Of a stretch of DNA of 64,000 nt, positions 43,001 through 52,319 are shown piece by piece; within the stretch, counting starts at the first letter, position 1, and every line of letters begins with the position of its first letter. The position numbers were made by a program, and so were the translations under genes. The notes beneath the pieces were generated by a model. It saw only the letters and a program-made list of their open reading frames with translations. It did not search any database and was not told the DNA's origin. Source of the stretch: Planktothrix agardhii NIES-204 (GTDB taxonomy: Bacteria; Cyanobacteriota; Cyanobacteriia; Cyanobacteriales; Microcoleaceae); contig AP017991.1 of assembly GCA_003609755.1 (NCBI GenBank), positions 4,513,001-4,577,000 of the forward strand, read 5' to 3'.

Positions 43001-46000
43001 TCATAACCATAAGTTCCGATGGAGATTTTAAATCTCGAAACTGATTTAAGAAATACTCAATTTCTGATTCTAATTCCGATATGTCTTTACCCAATATATC
43101 CGCTATTTCAATATAGGATTGAGCTAGACAATACCCTTGTTCAATATTCCCAAGTTCTTGAATTTGGTATGAGTATAGTTGTAGAGGTGATAACAGATTT
43201 TTTAAGGAATATTTATAGGGTTTGATTAGGGTATAAACTAATTTTTTGACATTAATTTTTAACTCATAATTCCCTAATTTAGCAGATAATTCTAAAGCCA
43301 ATTCTCCCATTTCATTCCCTAATTCTATATCTCCTTTGGTACAAAGTATAAATCCGAAAGCTGCATAAACTAAACTAGATAAAGCGGTATTTCCCCGTTG
43401 ACAGGATAAATTTACTAATGTGATTACCCTTATGGGAAATTGTTCAGGCATAGTAACGTAAGCTGAAGGAAAACTGGCGGTTAAAATAGTGAATAAACTC
43501 ACTAAATTAGGATCGGATAATTCGGGCAAATCTAATAATTCTAAAGGGGATCTTCCCGCTAAATAATTGATAAAATTTTGCTTTAATTCTTGCCAAGATT
43601 CTAAAGGGGAATCATCTCCCAAACTCACATCAAGCTGTTGACAAACAGTTAAAGCAAGATTCACCGCATTTTGATCTTGATGTTGACTTCTATACCCTTC
43701 AATCAATAACTCATAAATTCTAACTTGATCCGATAGGGTTTTAGCCTGTTCTAATATAATCCTACCCCAATCATTTAGGGATTCAAAATCTTGACTTAAA
43801 GCCGCAACTTCTGTGGCTTCTGTATATAATTCTAAGGTTAATTGATAGTCGGTTTCCCAACTGTTGGCGGTTAATAATCCCATCCCGATCGCTAAATGTC
43901 CAACGGCCGTTGGATAGGCGGTGGTTATCTTTGCTTTGCGTCCTGCTATTAAGTTAAATAAGGCTAACTGATGACGTTCTTTTAGATTTTTAATTAAACC
44001 TACGCCTAAATTGAACTGATTAATAATATTCAATAAAGTTTCTGGCAAAAGTTCAGTTAAAATTGTTTCTATGGGTTGATCAAACCGTTTTTGAATTTGA
44101 TTTAATAATAATTTTCCTATTTTTAAATGGGTCGCTTGTCGTTGAGAACTGGGAATTAAAAGATAGGCAGCTTGTTGAATTCGATCATGAATAAATTTAT
44201 ATTGATCAACTCCCGATTGTAATAGGGGTAAAGTTTCATCGGGATCAAATTGTGAACCCAAATCTACACCCATTTCTAGGGAATAAAATGGATAAATTTC
44301 TTTAACAATAACAATCAATTGAGCCTGAGCAGCAACTTCTAAGGCTTGTAAGATTTCTAAATAGGATATTTCTGTCACCGTTGCTAAATCAAAGGCATTA
44401 AATTGATGGCCTAAACAGGCAGCAAATTTTAAAATTTCCTGGGTTGCTTCTGGTAATTGTTGTAATTTATGAATAATTAAATCTAAAATATTAGGATTGA
44501 CAAAACGAGTTTTGATTTCCGTTAAATCACATTGCCAACCCCTCAGTAAATCTTGATTACCAAGGGAAGATTGAGGCGGATGAAACCAGATTAGTTCTTC
44601 TGTATATAATGACTGGAGAAATTGACTCACAAAAAAAGGATTTCCTTGGGTTTGTTGGTTGACTAATTCCGTTAGGGGTTGAGCTAATTCTAAGGAACAA
44701 ACTAATGTTTCTGCTATGATTTGATTAATGGCAGATTCTTCTAAAGGATTTAAAACAATCTGTTCAATCGGAATTCCTAAATTTTCTAAGGTTTTTAAGG
44801 TTTCTCTTAAAGGATGGGTTTCTCCGATTTCTTGATCCCGATAGGCTAGAATTAAAACTAGGGATTGGGATGAATTTTCAGGACTCATTAATACCTGAAT
44901 TAATCTTAAAGATTCTATATCCGCCCACTGTAAATCATCCAAAAAAATAATTAAGGGATGGGGCGGTTGAGCAAAGACCTGAATTAACCTGAGAATTAAA
45001 CGATTAAACTGATTTTGATCAAGATTTGCTTCTAATTCAGGAGTTAAAACTTGCTGATTTAATAAAGATTTAAGTTCGGGAATCACATCAACGAGAATCT
45101 GGGTTTTTTCTCCTAATGCTTCTATTAGTTTGGTTTTCCAATCTTCAACTTTTGCGGGAGTTTCTGTTAAGATTTGTTGAATTAACTGTTTAATCCCTTG
45201 TACCCATCCCCAAAAGGGGGTATTATTTCTAAATTGATCAAATTTACCGGATATAAAATGAGCTTGATTTTGGATTGTTTTTTGATAAAATTCTTGAACC
45301 AGGGACGATTTTCCAATACCCGATTGACCCGTAACAACGATAATTCTGGATTGAATCTCTGGAAAGATTGAACTTAAATGAGCTAGTTCTGATTCCCGTC
45401 CATAAAACTTATCAGGAATAATAAAACGATCATTTAAGTCCATGCTGGCTAAAGGAAATAGAGGAATATCCCCGATTGTTTCCCACTGTTCTAAACATAA
45501 TTCTAAATCATGTAATAATCCTGATGGGGTTTGATACCGTGCCTCTGGATTTTTAGCCATCAATTTTAAAATAATATTATTTAACATCAAAGGTAAAGAA
45601 GGTCTGATTTCAATTAAAGGCAAAGGTAAGAGGGCTAAATGGGCATGAATTAACTCTAAAGGTTCGGAAGACTGGAAGGGAAGTTTGCGCGTGAATAATT
45701 GATAAAGGGTAACACCCAAAGAATATAAATCTGTTCGATAATCAATACCTCGATGGGTTCTTCCTGTCTGTTCAGGGGACATATATGCTAAGGTTCCTTC
45801 TAACCCTTGAGAATTGAAAACTTCCTGATTTTGGCGGTCAAATTGGGTGGAAATACTAAAATCAATCAGTTGAATTTTTAGGGTTTCGGGATGTACTAAA
45901 ATATTTTGCAGCTTCACATCTTTGTGAATAATTCGATGTTGATATAACTGTTCTAAAATTCGGGTAATTTCAATGGCAATTCTCAATAATTCACCCAAGG

Positions 46001-46301
46001 TTAATTCTCGACTCACCCAATAATCTGCCAAGGAAATATAACCTTGATCCTCCATAATTAAGGCAAACCCATTACTATAAGGTTCCAAATCCAGAATCGG
46101 AACAATTCCCTCTATATTTAGGTTTTTAGTAATCCGATATTGGTTCCTAAATTCGATCAAGGATGCGATGGTGGGGTATTCACTGCGTAATAATTTAATC
46201 ACCACGGGGCGCTGGTCGGACAAACGAATTCCACGATAAACGAGTGTTCTCGAACCGTTATAAATAGGGTGAAGAATCTGATAGCCAGGTAAAGTGATCA
46301 T
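40026..46301 (-). CDS. Giant sensor: Ser/Thr kinase, AAA ATPase, GAF, two PAS, class III cyclase
   Basis: From ATG 46301 (MITLPGYQIL) the protein has about 2,091 residues; ATG 46352 would add 17. In order: a kinase domain (1-270) with VIKLL Lys, catalytic loop HKDVKLQNIL and LIDFS in place of DFG; an AAA/STAND-like ATPase (Walker A GQSGIGKSSLVQEF near 325, Walker B ..LIIFLDDLQWAD); a helical tetratricopeptide-like region (about 650-1340); a GAF domain (about 1360-1530); two PAS domains (about 1540-1800); and a class III cyclase (SILFADIRDFTSLSED, FIDKYIGDEIMALFGG, ISDSVNVASRIE) with both metal Asp, Lys and Asp substrate residues, then a short TPR tail. This looks an ATP (cAMP) cyclase. Kinase-AAA-GAF chains are common in cyanobacteria with a histidine kinase at the end; here a cyclase takes its place. 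Confidence 0.9.
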   Translation of the reverse strand: MITLPGYQILHPIYNGSRTLVYRGIRLSDQRPVVIKLLRSEYPTIASLIEFRNQYRITKNLNIEGIVPILDLEPYSNGFALIMEDQGYISLADYWVSRELTLGELLRIAIEITRILEQLYQHRIIHKDVKLQNILVHPETLKIQLIDFSISTQFDRQNQEVFNSQGLEGTLAYMSPEQTGRTHRGIDYRTDLYSLGVTLYQLFTRKLPFQSSEPLELIHAHLALLPLPLIEIRPSLPLMLNNIILKLMAKNPEARYQTPSGLLHDLELCLEQWETIGDIPLFPLASMDLNDRFIIPDKFYGRESELAHLSSIFPEIQSRIIVVTGQSGIGKSSLVQEFYQKTIQNQAHFISGKFDQFRNNTPFWGWVQGIKQLIQQILTETPAKVEDWKTKLIEALGEKTQILVDVIPELKSLLNQQVLTPELEANLDQNQFNRLILRLIQVFAQPPHPLIIFLDDLQWADIESLRLIQVLMSPENSSQSLVLILAYRDQEIGETHPLRETLKTLENLGIPIEQIVLNPLEESAINQIIAETLVCSLELAQPLTELVNQQTQGNPFFVSQFLQSLYTEELIWFHPPQSSLGNQDLLRGWQCDLTEIKTRFVNPNILDLIIHKLQQLPEATQEILKFAACLGHQFNAFDLATVTEISYLEILQALEVAAQAQLIVIVKEIYPFYSLEMGVDLGSQFDPDETLPLLQSGVDQYKFIHDRIQQAAYLLIPSSQRQATHLKIGKLLLNQIQKRFDQPIETILTELLPETLLNIINQFNLGVGLIKNLKERHQLALFNLIAGRKAKITTAYPTAVGHLAIGMGLLTANSWETDYQLTLELYTEATEVAALSQDFESLNDWGRIILEQAKTLSDQVRIYELLIEGYRSQHQDQNAVNLALTVCQQLDVSLGDDSPLESWQELKQNFINYLAGRSPLELLDLPELSDPNLVSLFTILTASFPSAYVTMPEQFPIRVITLVNLSCQRGNTALSSLVYAAFGFILCTKGDIELGNEMGELALELSAKLGNYELKINVKKLVYTLIKPYKYSLKNLLSPLQLYSYQIQELGNIEQGYCLAQSYIEIADILGKDISELESEIEYFLNQFRDLKSPSELMVMTHYDQKLQILNGKLDPQTLLNFSYVETQIPKISEIGHSSQEIPFQLALNFMILTYRLGKFQQAREWCQQAELYLDRQTYFIFLPIFYCYQSLINLALYSEYSGEQQARILETISLNLEKLKIYATLTPVNFSHYFYLVEAEYNRIQGNYVKVMEAFEQAIDWAQTHQFIQEEALGYELAAQFYLDWGKEKIARVYLIDAYYGYAHWGAFAKVKILESRYSQLLDSILEQIIVPKTGVTINTNTEETIISSSNGGSAALDLATVTKASQALSQEIDLEQLLRRLIQVVIQNAGAEKCCILLFKSGNLVIEAIASLNPLNGDSIEIHSLLKSLPIEESENLPLLILNTVIQTQEFVILSDARQEPRYRHDPYLEHHQSRSILMTPIKNRGKLIGILYLENNLTTAVFTPERLEVLKILFSQAAISIDNAKLYSQVRNNERQMTQFLEGIPVGVAVLDPTGKPYYTNQKAQELLKTKVIPGVVCDALSNIYQAYLNGFQNRLSYAPISDDNFSNSTQDTTFILEVNQGDKTILIENWVTPTYDEHGDLAYAILAFQDITKRQQTEQALRQAEEKYRSIFENASEGLFQTTPTGRYISANPALARILGYDSPWDLMSMITNVQEELYVDSQRRKDFKQLIDQQGEVSGFEFKAYRKDGSIIWISENARSVFNEQNQLLYYEGFVVDITERKKAEEDRIQFMQKLSELNLHLDEALDSEFELTDAAARFVPHEFLSFLGYESIVEVQLGAAVQKEMSILFADIRDFTSLSEDMTPEDNFKFINAFLSRMEPAIVDNYGFIDKYIGDEIMALFGGSADDSVRAGVEMINRLNDYNETRQRPDRPPIKIGIGINTGGLMLGIVGGKNRLDSTVISDSVNVASRIENLTKNYGVSLLITHWTFMALEDANQYAFRIIDRVKVKGKSDAVTVYEVFDADLPEIKAGKLITKTTFEYGLMQYYLERYSEAAQLFQECLDRNPQDQVAQIYLERCLSKMSNG

Positions 46302-46465
46302 AACGGGATTCTCGCTTATCGAAACTGGAAAGGAGTGTAGGTTAATCAACACCTCACCAGTTCAGTTGTTATCGGTTAGAAAAGGCAAGTTACGAAGCAA
46401 TTGGGAATTAACGAACAACGGATATGATATCCCAAACTCTTTTAATCATAGTGGATCAGCGAGGG

Positions 46466-49213
46466 TTATTCAGGGCTTGGTGTTAATATCCGACCATCGG
46501 GTAATATTGCGCCAGTTAAAATCGCCTCTGTGCAGTTTACCCCAGTTAGAACAGTTCCCTGAAGATTAGCGCGGGAAAGGTCAGCCAGAGCTAGATTGGC
46601 CCCACTTAAATTAGCGTCTTTTAAGTTAGCACCGATTAATTGTGCTTGACTGAGATCGGCATTGCTCAGGTCTGCTCGTCTCAAATCACAAAAATTTAAT
46701 CGGGTTTGTTGTAAATTGGCACTAACTAACTTGACTCGCTGTAAGTTAGCACCCGTCATTTCCGCTTGGCTTAAATTCGCTACGACTAATTTAGCCTGTT
46801 TTAAGTTGGCTTGGGTAAGATTGGCATTTTGGAGATTAGCTCCAATTAAATTAGCATAACTTAAATTGACTCCGGTTAAATCCAGACCAGATAGGTCGAT
46901 ACCTTGAAAATTGCGATCGCCATTTTTATATCTTCGCATCAGTTCCCCCCGGGTACTAATACTAATATCCCTTTGAGGTAAAAATAACTGGGGAAAGGTG
47001 AAGGTATTGCCACTTTTGATCACCTGTGAAACTTCTTCATAAAGCGGATAGGAACCTAAACCACTTAATCGTAACCAACCTCGAGAACGAGTCATGGCGA
47101 CAAATAATTGATTACGAAAATTGAGGTTATTTTCAGCGATCGCAACTTGCTCTAAACCGACAATATAAACCATATCTGCTCCCTGTCCCTTAGCTCGATG
47201 AATCCGAGAAATTGTCACCCCACCTTCACACCAAAATTGATTGCCATGGGCATTATGATAACTGGGTTTTAGTATATTACAATCAGAGGTTCCAGGGATA
47301 AAAATATCAATGCCTTGCTGAATTAAAAAGTTGGCAATATAGGTTTGTAGTTGTATCGCTTCCCAACCGATTCCTAAAACAATAATTAAAATTTCTCGAC
47401 TGGGGCGCAACCCGTCAATTTTTAGATTATAAACCAGGCGATCGCTTAAATCAATTAATTCCTCTGAACGAGAATGATAGGCCTCAAATTCAATCAAAGG
47501 TTGTTTCCATAACTGAGCCATGGGATTCAGGAAATTTTCTTCAGAACGTTTTAAAGTAATGGTTTCTTCTGTTTTCAAACAAGCATTAACAAGAGATTTT
47601 TCCTTTAGTTTTGGATTAGATAAAATTACTTCATAACCCAGCATTTTCCAGTCTTCTACCCAAGCAGTTCCGGTTAATAATCCTTGGGGACGTAATAATC
47701 CCAAATCCAGGCTATGAGCCGCAGTTAAAATTTCTCCAGGGACTCGATAACATCGAGACATAATCTCTGTTTTTTGAATCCCATTGCTATATTCCCCTGT
47801 TACTAATTGTCCCAATTCATCCCCAAATAATTCACTCGCCGTCGGAATTTTTAAACTATCTAAACTTTGGATTTCATCATAGGCCCAAATTAATCTTTTT
47901 TGTGGAATTTCCCCAATATTCCCATCGGCAACTGTCACCGGACGTAAAGCTTGATAGGCCATCCAATAAAAAGGCTGTTTTCCCTCAAATTTCAGGTCAT
48001 CCTCCACCATAAAATCCTGACCTTCATCAATTAAAACCGCATCAAAAATAGCTGGAATTATAGCGGATTTCAATAAATGTAAACAAGCCTCTGCTAAAGA
48101 TTCATTGGCTTTTAAACGAGTAGTTTGTTGTAAACTTTGGCTCCAAATCCCCGCCGATTGACAAATAGTTCTATAAAAACCCTGTTGATCTTTAGCTCCC
48201 CAAGCATGGAGAACTTTTAACTTAGAATTTTGAGAATCATAGCTAATTTGATTACAACTAAATCTTCTTAAATATTGATCCACCTGTTGTAAAATAGGTT
48301 CATATAAACTGCGACTAAAAAATACTAATGCAATATCCCACTCTGGATATTTAAGGTGCATTTGCACCGCTTTTTGACATAATAAAACAGTTTTTCCTGA
48401 ACCCGCAACTCCTCGGATGCGTTGTGGCCCTGGGGGAATCACCTTAGCAATTTGTTCCTGTTGTAAATCCAATTCAGAAATACGTTTTCTAACCGTTTCT
48501 AATACCGCACTACGGGTTAAAGAAGGTTCCAAATAATCCTTTGGACTCAAAAAAAATCGACGAGTCGGCGTCCTAAATAACGGCGTCCCACTAATTACCG
48601 CCTTTAACACCCGCCATTGTTCCGGGGAAAGTTCCCCGCCTTTTGCCAGCAAGGGTGCGGTTTTGATCCGTTCGATTAAACTCAACTTTTCCCCAGTTTC
48701 CCCCGATTCTGTGATTAAATCTTCTCTAAATAAAATTGGCGGACAACTCGGTAACAGGTCAAATCCCCGATACTGCCATTCAGATTCAAGAATCCGGGGT
48801 AGGGCGACCAATACACGACCAGGAACGGCTCGACGGAGAATTTCCTCTAAATTGCAATATTCTAATAAAGCATATAATTGATTTTCAGCCTGTTGATAAG
48901 GGTTGGCTTGGGTAGTATAAGATTCTTGTAGTTCCCAGCAATGACCTCTAATCCCTAGAATTTGCTCAATTGTTATTGATTTCACCTCAATAATAATTAA
49001 TCCCCATTCTGCATCTACGATTAAAATATCAGGTTCCTTGCGAAACCGTCCCAGTTTCGAGAAAATCGGATAGCGCCAATAGGCAATACAATCTCGTTGG
49101 ACAAAGCTTTGAGAAATGCCAGTCCAAACTTGAGATTCTGCCCGTTCTCCTGCTAAAAATAGAGGTTCAGTGGCAATGAATTTGCGTTCTTGGGATTTGC
49201 TATCTCCGATCAT
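46466..49213 (-). CDS. NERD nuclease-fold plus UvrD-like helicase with C-terminal pentapeptide repeats
   Basis: A 915-residue three-part protein. Residues about 20-140 form a NERD domain (REPDILIVDAEWGLIIIEVKS has the nuclease-like D...E-x-K). Residues about 230-760 are a superfamily 1 helicase: Walker A RGVAGSGKTVLL, motif II VLIDEGQDF, motif III/IV region with SRCYRVP, and motif VI FVAMTRSRGWL. Residues about 775-905 are about 25 pentapeptide repeats (LSGLDLTGVNLSYANLIGAN..), a right-handed helix that may bind DNA or protein. NERD-helicase proteins are known; the pentapeptide tail is unusual. The previous gene (giant sensor) lies 164 bases downstream. Possibly a defence or repair protein; no proof. 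Confidence 0.85.
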   Translation of the reverse strand: MIGDSKSQERKFIATEPLFLAGERAESQVWTGISQSFVQRDCIAYWRYPIFSKLGRFRKEPDILIVDAEWGLIIIEVKSITIEQILGIRGHCWELQESYTTQANPYQQAENQLYALLEYCNLEEILRRAVPGRVLVALPRILESEWQYRGFDLLPSCPPILFREDLITESGETGEKLSLIERIKTAPLLAKGGELSPEQWRVLKAVISGTPLFRTPTRRFFLSPKDYLEPSLTRSAVLETVRKRISELDLQQEQIAKVIPPGPQRIRGVAGSGKTVLLCQKAVQMHLKYPEWDIALVFFSRSLYEPILQQVDQYLRRFSCNQISYDSQNSKLKVLHAWGAKDQQGFYRTICQSAGIWSQSLQQTTRLKANESLAEACLHLLKSAIIPAIFDAVLIDEGQDFMVEDDLKFEGKQPFYWMAYQALRPVTVADGNIGEIPQKRLIWAYDEIQSLDSLKIPTASELFGDELGQLVTGEYSNGIQKTEIMSRCYRVPGEILTAAHSLDLGLLRPQGLLTGTAWVEDWKMLGYEVILSNPKLKEKSLVNACLKTEETITLKRSEENFLNPMAQLWKQPLIEFEAYHSRSEELIDLSDRLVYNLKIDGLRPSREILIIVLGIGWEAIQLQTYIANFLIQQGIDIFIPGTSDCNILKPSYHNAHGNQFWCEGGVTISRIHRAKGQGADMVYIVGLEQVAIAENNLNFRNQLFVAMTRSRGWLRLSGLGSYPLYEEVSQVIKSGNTFTFPQLFLPQRDISISTRGELMRRYKNGDRNFQGIDLSGLDLTGVNLSYANLIGANLQNANLTQANLKQAKLVVANLSQAEMTGANLQRVKLVSANLQQTRLNFCDLRRADLSNADLSQAQLIGANLKDANLSGANLALADLSRANLQGTVLTGVNCTEAILTGAILPDGRILTPSPE

Positions 49214-49306
49214 TTTTATCCGGTTTCTTACGGCTACAGGTTAAACTAACAAAACGATTGATTCCCATAATATCCACCCTAGCCGATCACAAATTTATTG
49301 AGTCTT

Positions 49307-50323
49307 ATGGCTCCTTTTTATCGCCTGACCCTATTTCTATTGGTCTATATTGCCTCCTGGGGTGGAACTTCCTACTTCAGTAGTAGGACTATGGCCGCGG
49401 TTGCCAACAAAACCGAACCCCTGACACACACAAGTGATCGCTCCTCCACCAACCCGTTAGGGAGTTCCGATTTATCCTGGCAACTCGCCCAAACTAACCC
49501 AGAAAAACCCCCTACCCCAGACGCTAAAACACCCCCACCTCCAAAAAAATCAGGTTTCCGTCTCCCCTCAAAAACATTAATTCTTGGAGTAGGGGCTTTA
49601 ATTATAACGGTCGGAGCCATTTTAATCTTAATTCGACTAATCAGTCCCTCCGATCCCGAAGAAGGTAAAGTTATTGATATTCAGGCGCAAACCCTGCCTA
49701 AATCTCACCCTGAACCCTCTCCATCGGTCAAGGAACAGCCCCAAACCGCCCCCACCGTGATCCAGCCGGGACAACCTTCTGTGTTCTCAGAAGTGAATAG
49801 TCATCCAGAGGCGACATTACAAATTTCTAAAACCGATACACCACGGTCAGAATACCCGGCGAGTTCCTCATTAATAGATGCGCCGTATCCGGCTAAACTC
49901 GATCCCCAGGAACAATGGATTAATGATTTAAAACAGACTAACCCCAATATTAGGAATAATGCTATTTGGGAACTGGCTCAAGCCGGAGATTCACGGGCAA
50001 TTCAAGCCTTATTAGAGTTATTAATTAATTCCGACTCAAATCAGCGCAGTTTAGTTTTAGCTGCTCTTTCAGAAATTGGAACTCGCACCTTAAAACCCTT
50101 AAACCGAGCGTTAAGTTTGTCCCTTCAAGATGAAAATGCGGAAGTCAGAAAAAATGCAATTCGAGATTTAACCCGAATTTATGATTTAGTCACCCAAATG
50201 AGTCAAATTTTACAACGAGCTATTGATGATCCTGATCCTGAAGTTCAGGAAATGGCAAAATGGGCAACGGATCGATTAAGTCGTTTGCGTTCTACTAATA
50301 GTCGTGATGAACCTTTAGGATAA
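49307..50323 (+). CDS. Membrane-anchored HEAT-repeat protein
   Basis: A 338-residue protein. It starts with a cleavable-looking signal segment (FYRLTLFLLVYIASWGG), followed by a Ser/Thr/Pro-rich stretch, then a true membrane helix (TLILGVGALIITVGAILILIRLI, about 87-108), a second Pro-rich linker, and a C-terminal domain (210-320) of two to three HEAT repeats (IRNNAIWELAQAGDSRAIQALLEL and VRKNAIRDLTRIYDLV). Such HEAT repeats scaffold protein complexes. I use ATG 49307; a TTG at 49298 would add three residues. It is divergent from the helicase gene, with about 90 bases between, where both promoters must lie. Confidence 0.75.
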   Translation: MAPFYRLTLFLLVYIASWGGTSYFSSRTMAAVANKTEPLTHTSDRSSTNPLGSSDLSWQLAQTNPEKPPTPDAKTPPPPKKSGFRLPSKTLILGVGALIITVGAILILIRLISPSDPEEGKVIDIQAQTLPKSHPEPSPSVKEQPQTAPTVIQPGQPSVFSEVNSHPEATLQISKTDTPRSEYPASSSLIDAPYPAKLDPQEQWINDLKQTNPNIRNNAIWELAQAGDSRAIQALLELLINSDSNQRSLVLAALSEIGTRTLKPLNRALSLSLQDENAEVRKNAIRDLTRIYDLVTQMSQILQRAIDDPDPEVQEMAKWATDRLSRLRSTNSRDEPLG

Positions 50324-50350
50324 TTACAAATTACGAATTACGAATGGGTT

Positions 50351-50953
50351 TTATTTTAATTCTTCCGTAAAATCAACGCTCGCACCGCGAGTATATTCAC
50401 CATCTGAAACACCGTCCCGATTAGAGTCAAATAAGATAACCCCAGCCTGAAAATAACATTGTAAACTGACTGTTTCTTTCCCATCCTCAGAAACTAAGAT
50501 ATTAATATCACCTCCATGGGTTGCACATTTAAAACTCATGCGTTCGACTTGTTGACTATTTTGTTTTAAAATAGCCTGAATTTTAGGATCATCACTGGCT
50601 ATTTTTACGCCAAATTCTTGTTCATGACCCGGAAAAGGAAGAACCCCCAATTCTTGTCCCAACCGTTCTCCTCTCTTTATTTTAGCTTCCCAACAGGTCA
50701 AATAAACAACTTTACTTTTATTTTCATTGGAATAAACTAATAATCCTAATCTTTGAGGCGGTAAACATTGTTTTTGATAATCCTGGGTTTTTTTAGGAAA
50801 ATTAGACTGTAGTTTTTTCCAGAGGGTTTTACAGGATTCTGTTCCACAGTTTCCGACAATTTTGTTAGTAGGTTCAGCCGAGGAAAGCGGACTTAAAACC
50901 AAACTAATTCCAGTAAAACAAATAGATAAACCCAATAATTTTAATAGTTTCAT
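50351..50953 (-). CDS. Secreted Cys-containing protein of unknown function
   Basis: A 200-residue protein beginning MKLLKLLGLSICFTGISLVL, a typical signal peptide ending near SSAEPTN. The mature part has pairs of Cys (GNCGTESCKTLWKKL, KQCLPP, LTCWEAK, KCATHGG, LQCYF), so disulfides in the periplasm are likely. I know no family. The ATG overlaps the stop of the DUF1823 gene upstream (ATGA), so the two genes are translationally coupled. A longer frame to 50989 exists but lacks a signal peptide at its end. Confidence 0.7.
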   Translation of the reverse strand: MKLLKLLGLSICFTGISLVLSPLSSAEPTNKIVGNCGTESCKTLWKKLQSNFPKKTQDYQKQCLPPQRLGLLVYSNENKSKVVYLTCWEAKIKRGERLGQELGVLPFPGHEQEFGVKIASDDPKIQAILKQNSQQVERMSFKCATHGGDINILVSEDGKETVSLQCYFQAGVILFDSNRDGVSDGEYTRGASVDFTEELK

Positions 50954-51336
50954 ATTAATTTTAGTTCTTTCATTTGGGATAATAACCAACTTGCCATGGT
51001 GGCGCGTCGAGTATCTCTGGGGTTAAATTCCCCGATTTTATAACCCTTAAAACCCAATTCTTCCTTGAGCAATTGTTTATTCTCTGCGGGAATAGAACGA
51101 GTTAATTTTACCGTTGCGGGACGACTTTCGATAAAATCAGGAGGTGCGGGATATTCGGTTTTCCAATGGGGATCGGCATTTGTCCCATCCCATTGATCGG
51201 TTTCAGGATCATACCGATATCCCAAATAATACCAAACCAATTGATTAACAGTAGCATCATCAAGATCTTGATTCATAATCGCCCAAATTGTATCGGTATT
51301 TAAGGGGGGAAGTTCCAGGGAATGGGTCATAGTCAA
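50950..51336 (-). CDS. DUF1823 family protein
   Basis: A 128-residue protein with the cyanobacterial DUF1823 pattern: LPPLNTDTIWAIMNQDLDDATVNQLVWYYLGYRYD near the start and FNPRDTRRATMASWLLSQM at the end. It is small, soluble and conserved in oxygenic phototrophs including plastids, with no proven function. It overlaps the downstream secreted-protein gene by 4 bases. ATG 51336 is used; the preceding residues MTMTHS are variable. Confidence 0.82.
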   Translation of the reverse strand: MTMTHSLELPPLNTDTIWAIMNQDLDDATVNQLVWYYLGYRYDPETDQWDGTNADPHWKTEYPAPPDFIESRPATVKLTRSIPAENKQLLKEELGFKGYKIGEFNPRDTRRATMASWLLSQMKELKLI

Positions 51337-51404
51337 AAATTGAATTTTTCAGCTATTCTCTATTTAACCATAATTTTGCTTTTGGGGCGATCGCTTTTCC
51401 TAAT

Positions 51405-51974
51405 TTAACTCAATTTTAACCAACTAAAAATCATCTCTGCTGTTAATTCTAATTCAATTCCTGCTAAAACAGGCAATTTTTTGTCACCTTGATATAATTC
51501 AATTCTTTGCCCAGGAAATAGGGCTAAAATACTTTCTGCTTCTGGATCAATTAACCAGCCTAATTCCGTCCCATGGCTTAAACAATGGAGTAATTTACCT
51601 AAAATTTTAGTTTGGCTTTGTTCAGGAGAAAGGATTTCAATTGACCAGTCAGGATGAATTTCAAATCGATTAACAATTCTTCCCGATGGCAATAAAGGAA
51701 TTCTTTCCCATCTAAATACAGTAACATCTGGAACAATAGATACTCCCCCAAAAGTACAGCGTAGCTCTGGGAAAGCATAAGCTATTTTTGAGGTTTCAGT
51801 TATCTGGTTAATGACGGCACAAAGTTTACCCTGTAATCTACTATGTTCACCTTGAGGCATGGATTTTTGAATAATTTTTCCTTGAAAAAATTCCGATGCT
51901 GGTTTAGTTTCGGGAAATTTCAGGAACTCCTCTAAAGTCAGTTGAGGCTGAATAACTGGAGTCATTATATCCAT
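51405..51974 (-). CDS. Uma2 family (DUF820) protein
   Basis: A 189-residue intact member: QPQLTLEEFLKFPETKPASEFFQGKIIQKSMPQGEHSRLQG is the family N-terminus, SIVPDVTVFRWERIPLL carries the first catalytic Asp, IHPDWSIEILSPEQSQTKIL the Glu, and GTELGWLIDPEAESILAL the last strand. It differs from the copies at 17945 and 28600 and is closer in wording to the decayed copy at 4232-4485, whose C-terminus reads GVGLGWLIDPIQK. Start at ATG 51974 or at MTPVIQPQ, three residues later. Confidence 0.86.
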   Translation of the reverse strand: MDIMTPVIQPQLTLEEFLKFPETKPASEFFQGKIIQKSMPQGEHSRLQGKLCAVINQITETSKIAYAFPELRCTFGGVSIVPDVTVFRWERIPLLPSGRIVNRFEIHPDWSIEILSPEQSQTKILGKLLHCLSHGTELGWLIDPEAESILALFPGQRIELYQGDKKLPVLAGIELELTAEMIFSWLKLS

Positions 51975-52100
51975 TTTATTAAGCGTGAATTAAATAATAT
52001 AATTATATCTGATCAGTCGAAAAACTAGGTTTCAGCAAGCCATCTTGAGAAACCTAGTTGCTGGGAATTGTTGATGGATTAAAAAACTCACACCGACGTT

Positions 52101-52319
52101 TTAATAAGCTAAGGTTTCCAGGGTTTCACGCAAGTACAAACTCACTAATTGATCTAAATTATTGGTGGGTTCAATTAGGTTTAAATCCCGTTCTAATTCC
52201 CAGCGTTGAAAACCGGAACTAGATGCGATCGCCACTTTCAAACTTTTCCAGATTTGAGAATCTTCACCCCACTGATTTGAAGCTGAAGCGGCGTTATTCT
52301 CAAGGGTTGAATTTGCCAT
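52101..52319 (-). CDS. Small conserved-looking protein of unknown function
   Basis: A 72-residue protein from ATG 52319 (MANSTLENNAASASNQWG). The second half (IASSSGFQRWELERDL, LVSLYLRETLETLAY) is helical and fits short cyanobacterial proteins that begin with a variable Asn/Ser-rich stretch, but I cannot name a family. Seven more residues are possible from 52340. The 296 bases between it and 52616 show a CACAAAGACACGAAGACAC-like repeat at 52567-52588 and nothing else. Confidence 0.6.
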   Translation of the reverse strand: MANSTLENNAASASNQWGEDSQIWKSLKVAIASSSGFQRWELERDLNLIEPTNNLDQLVSLYLRETLETLAY

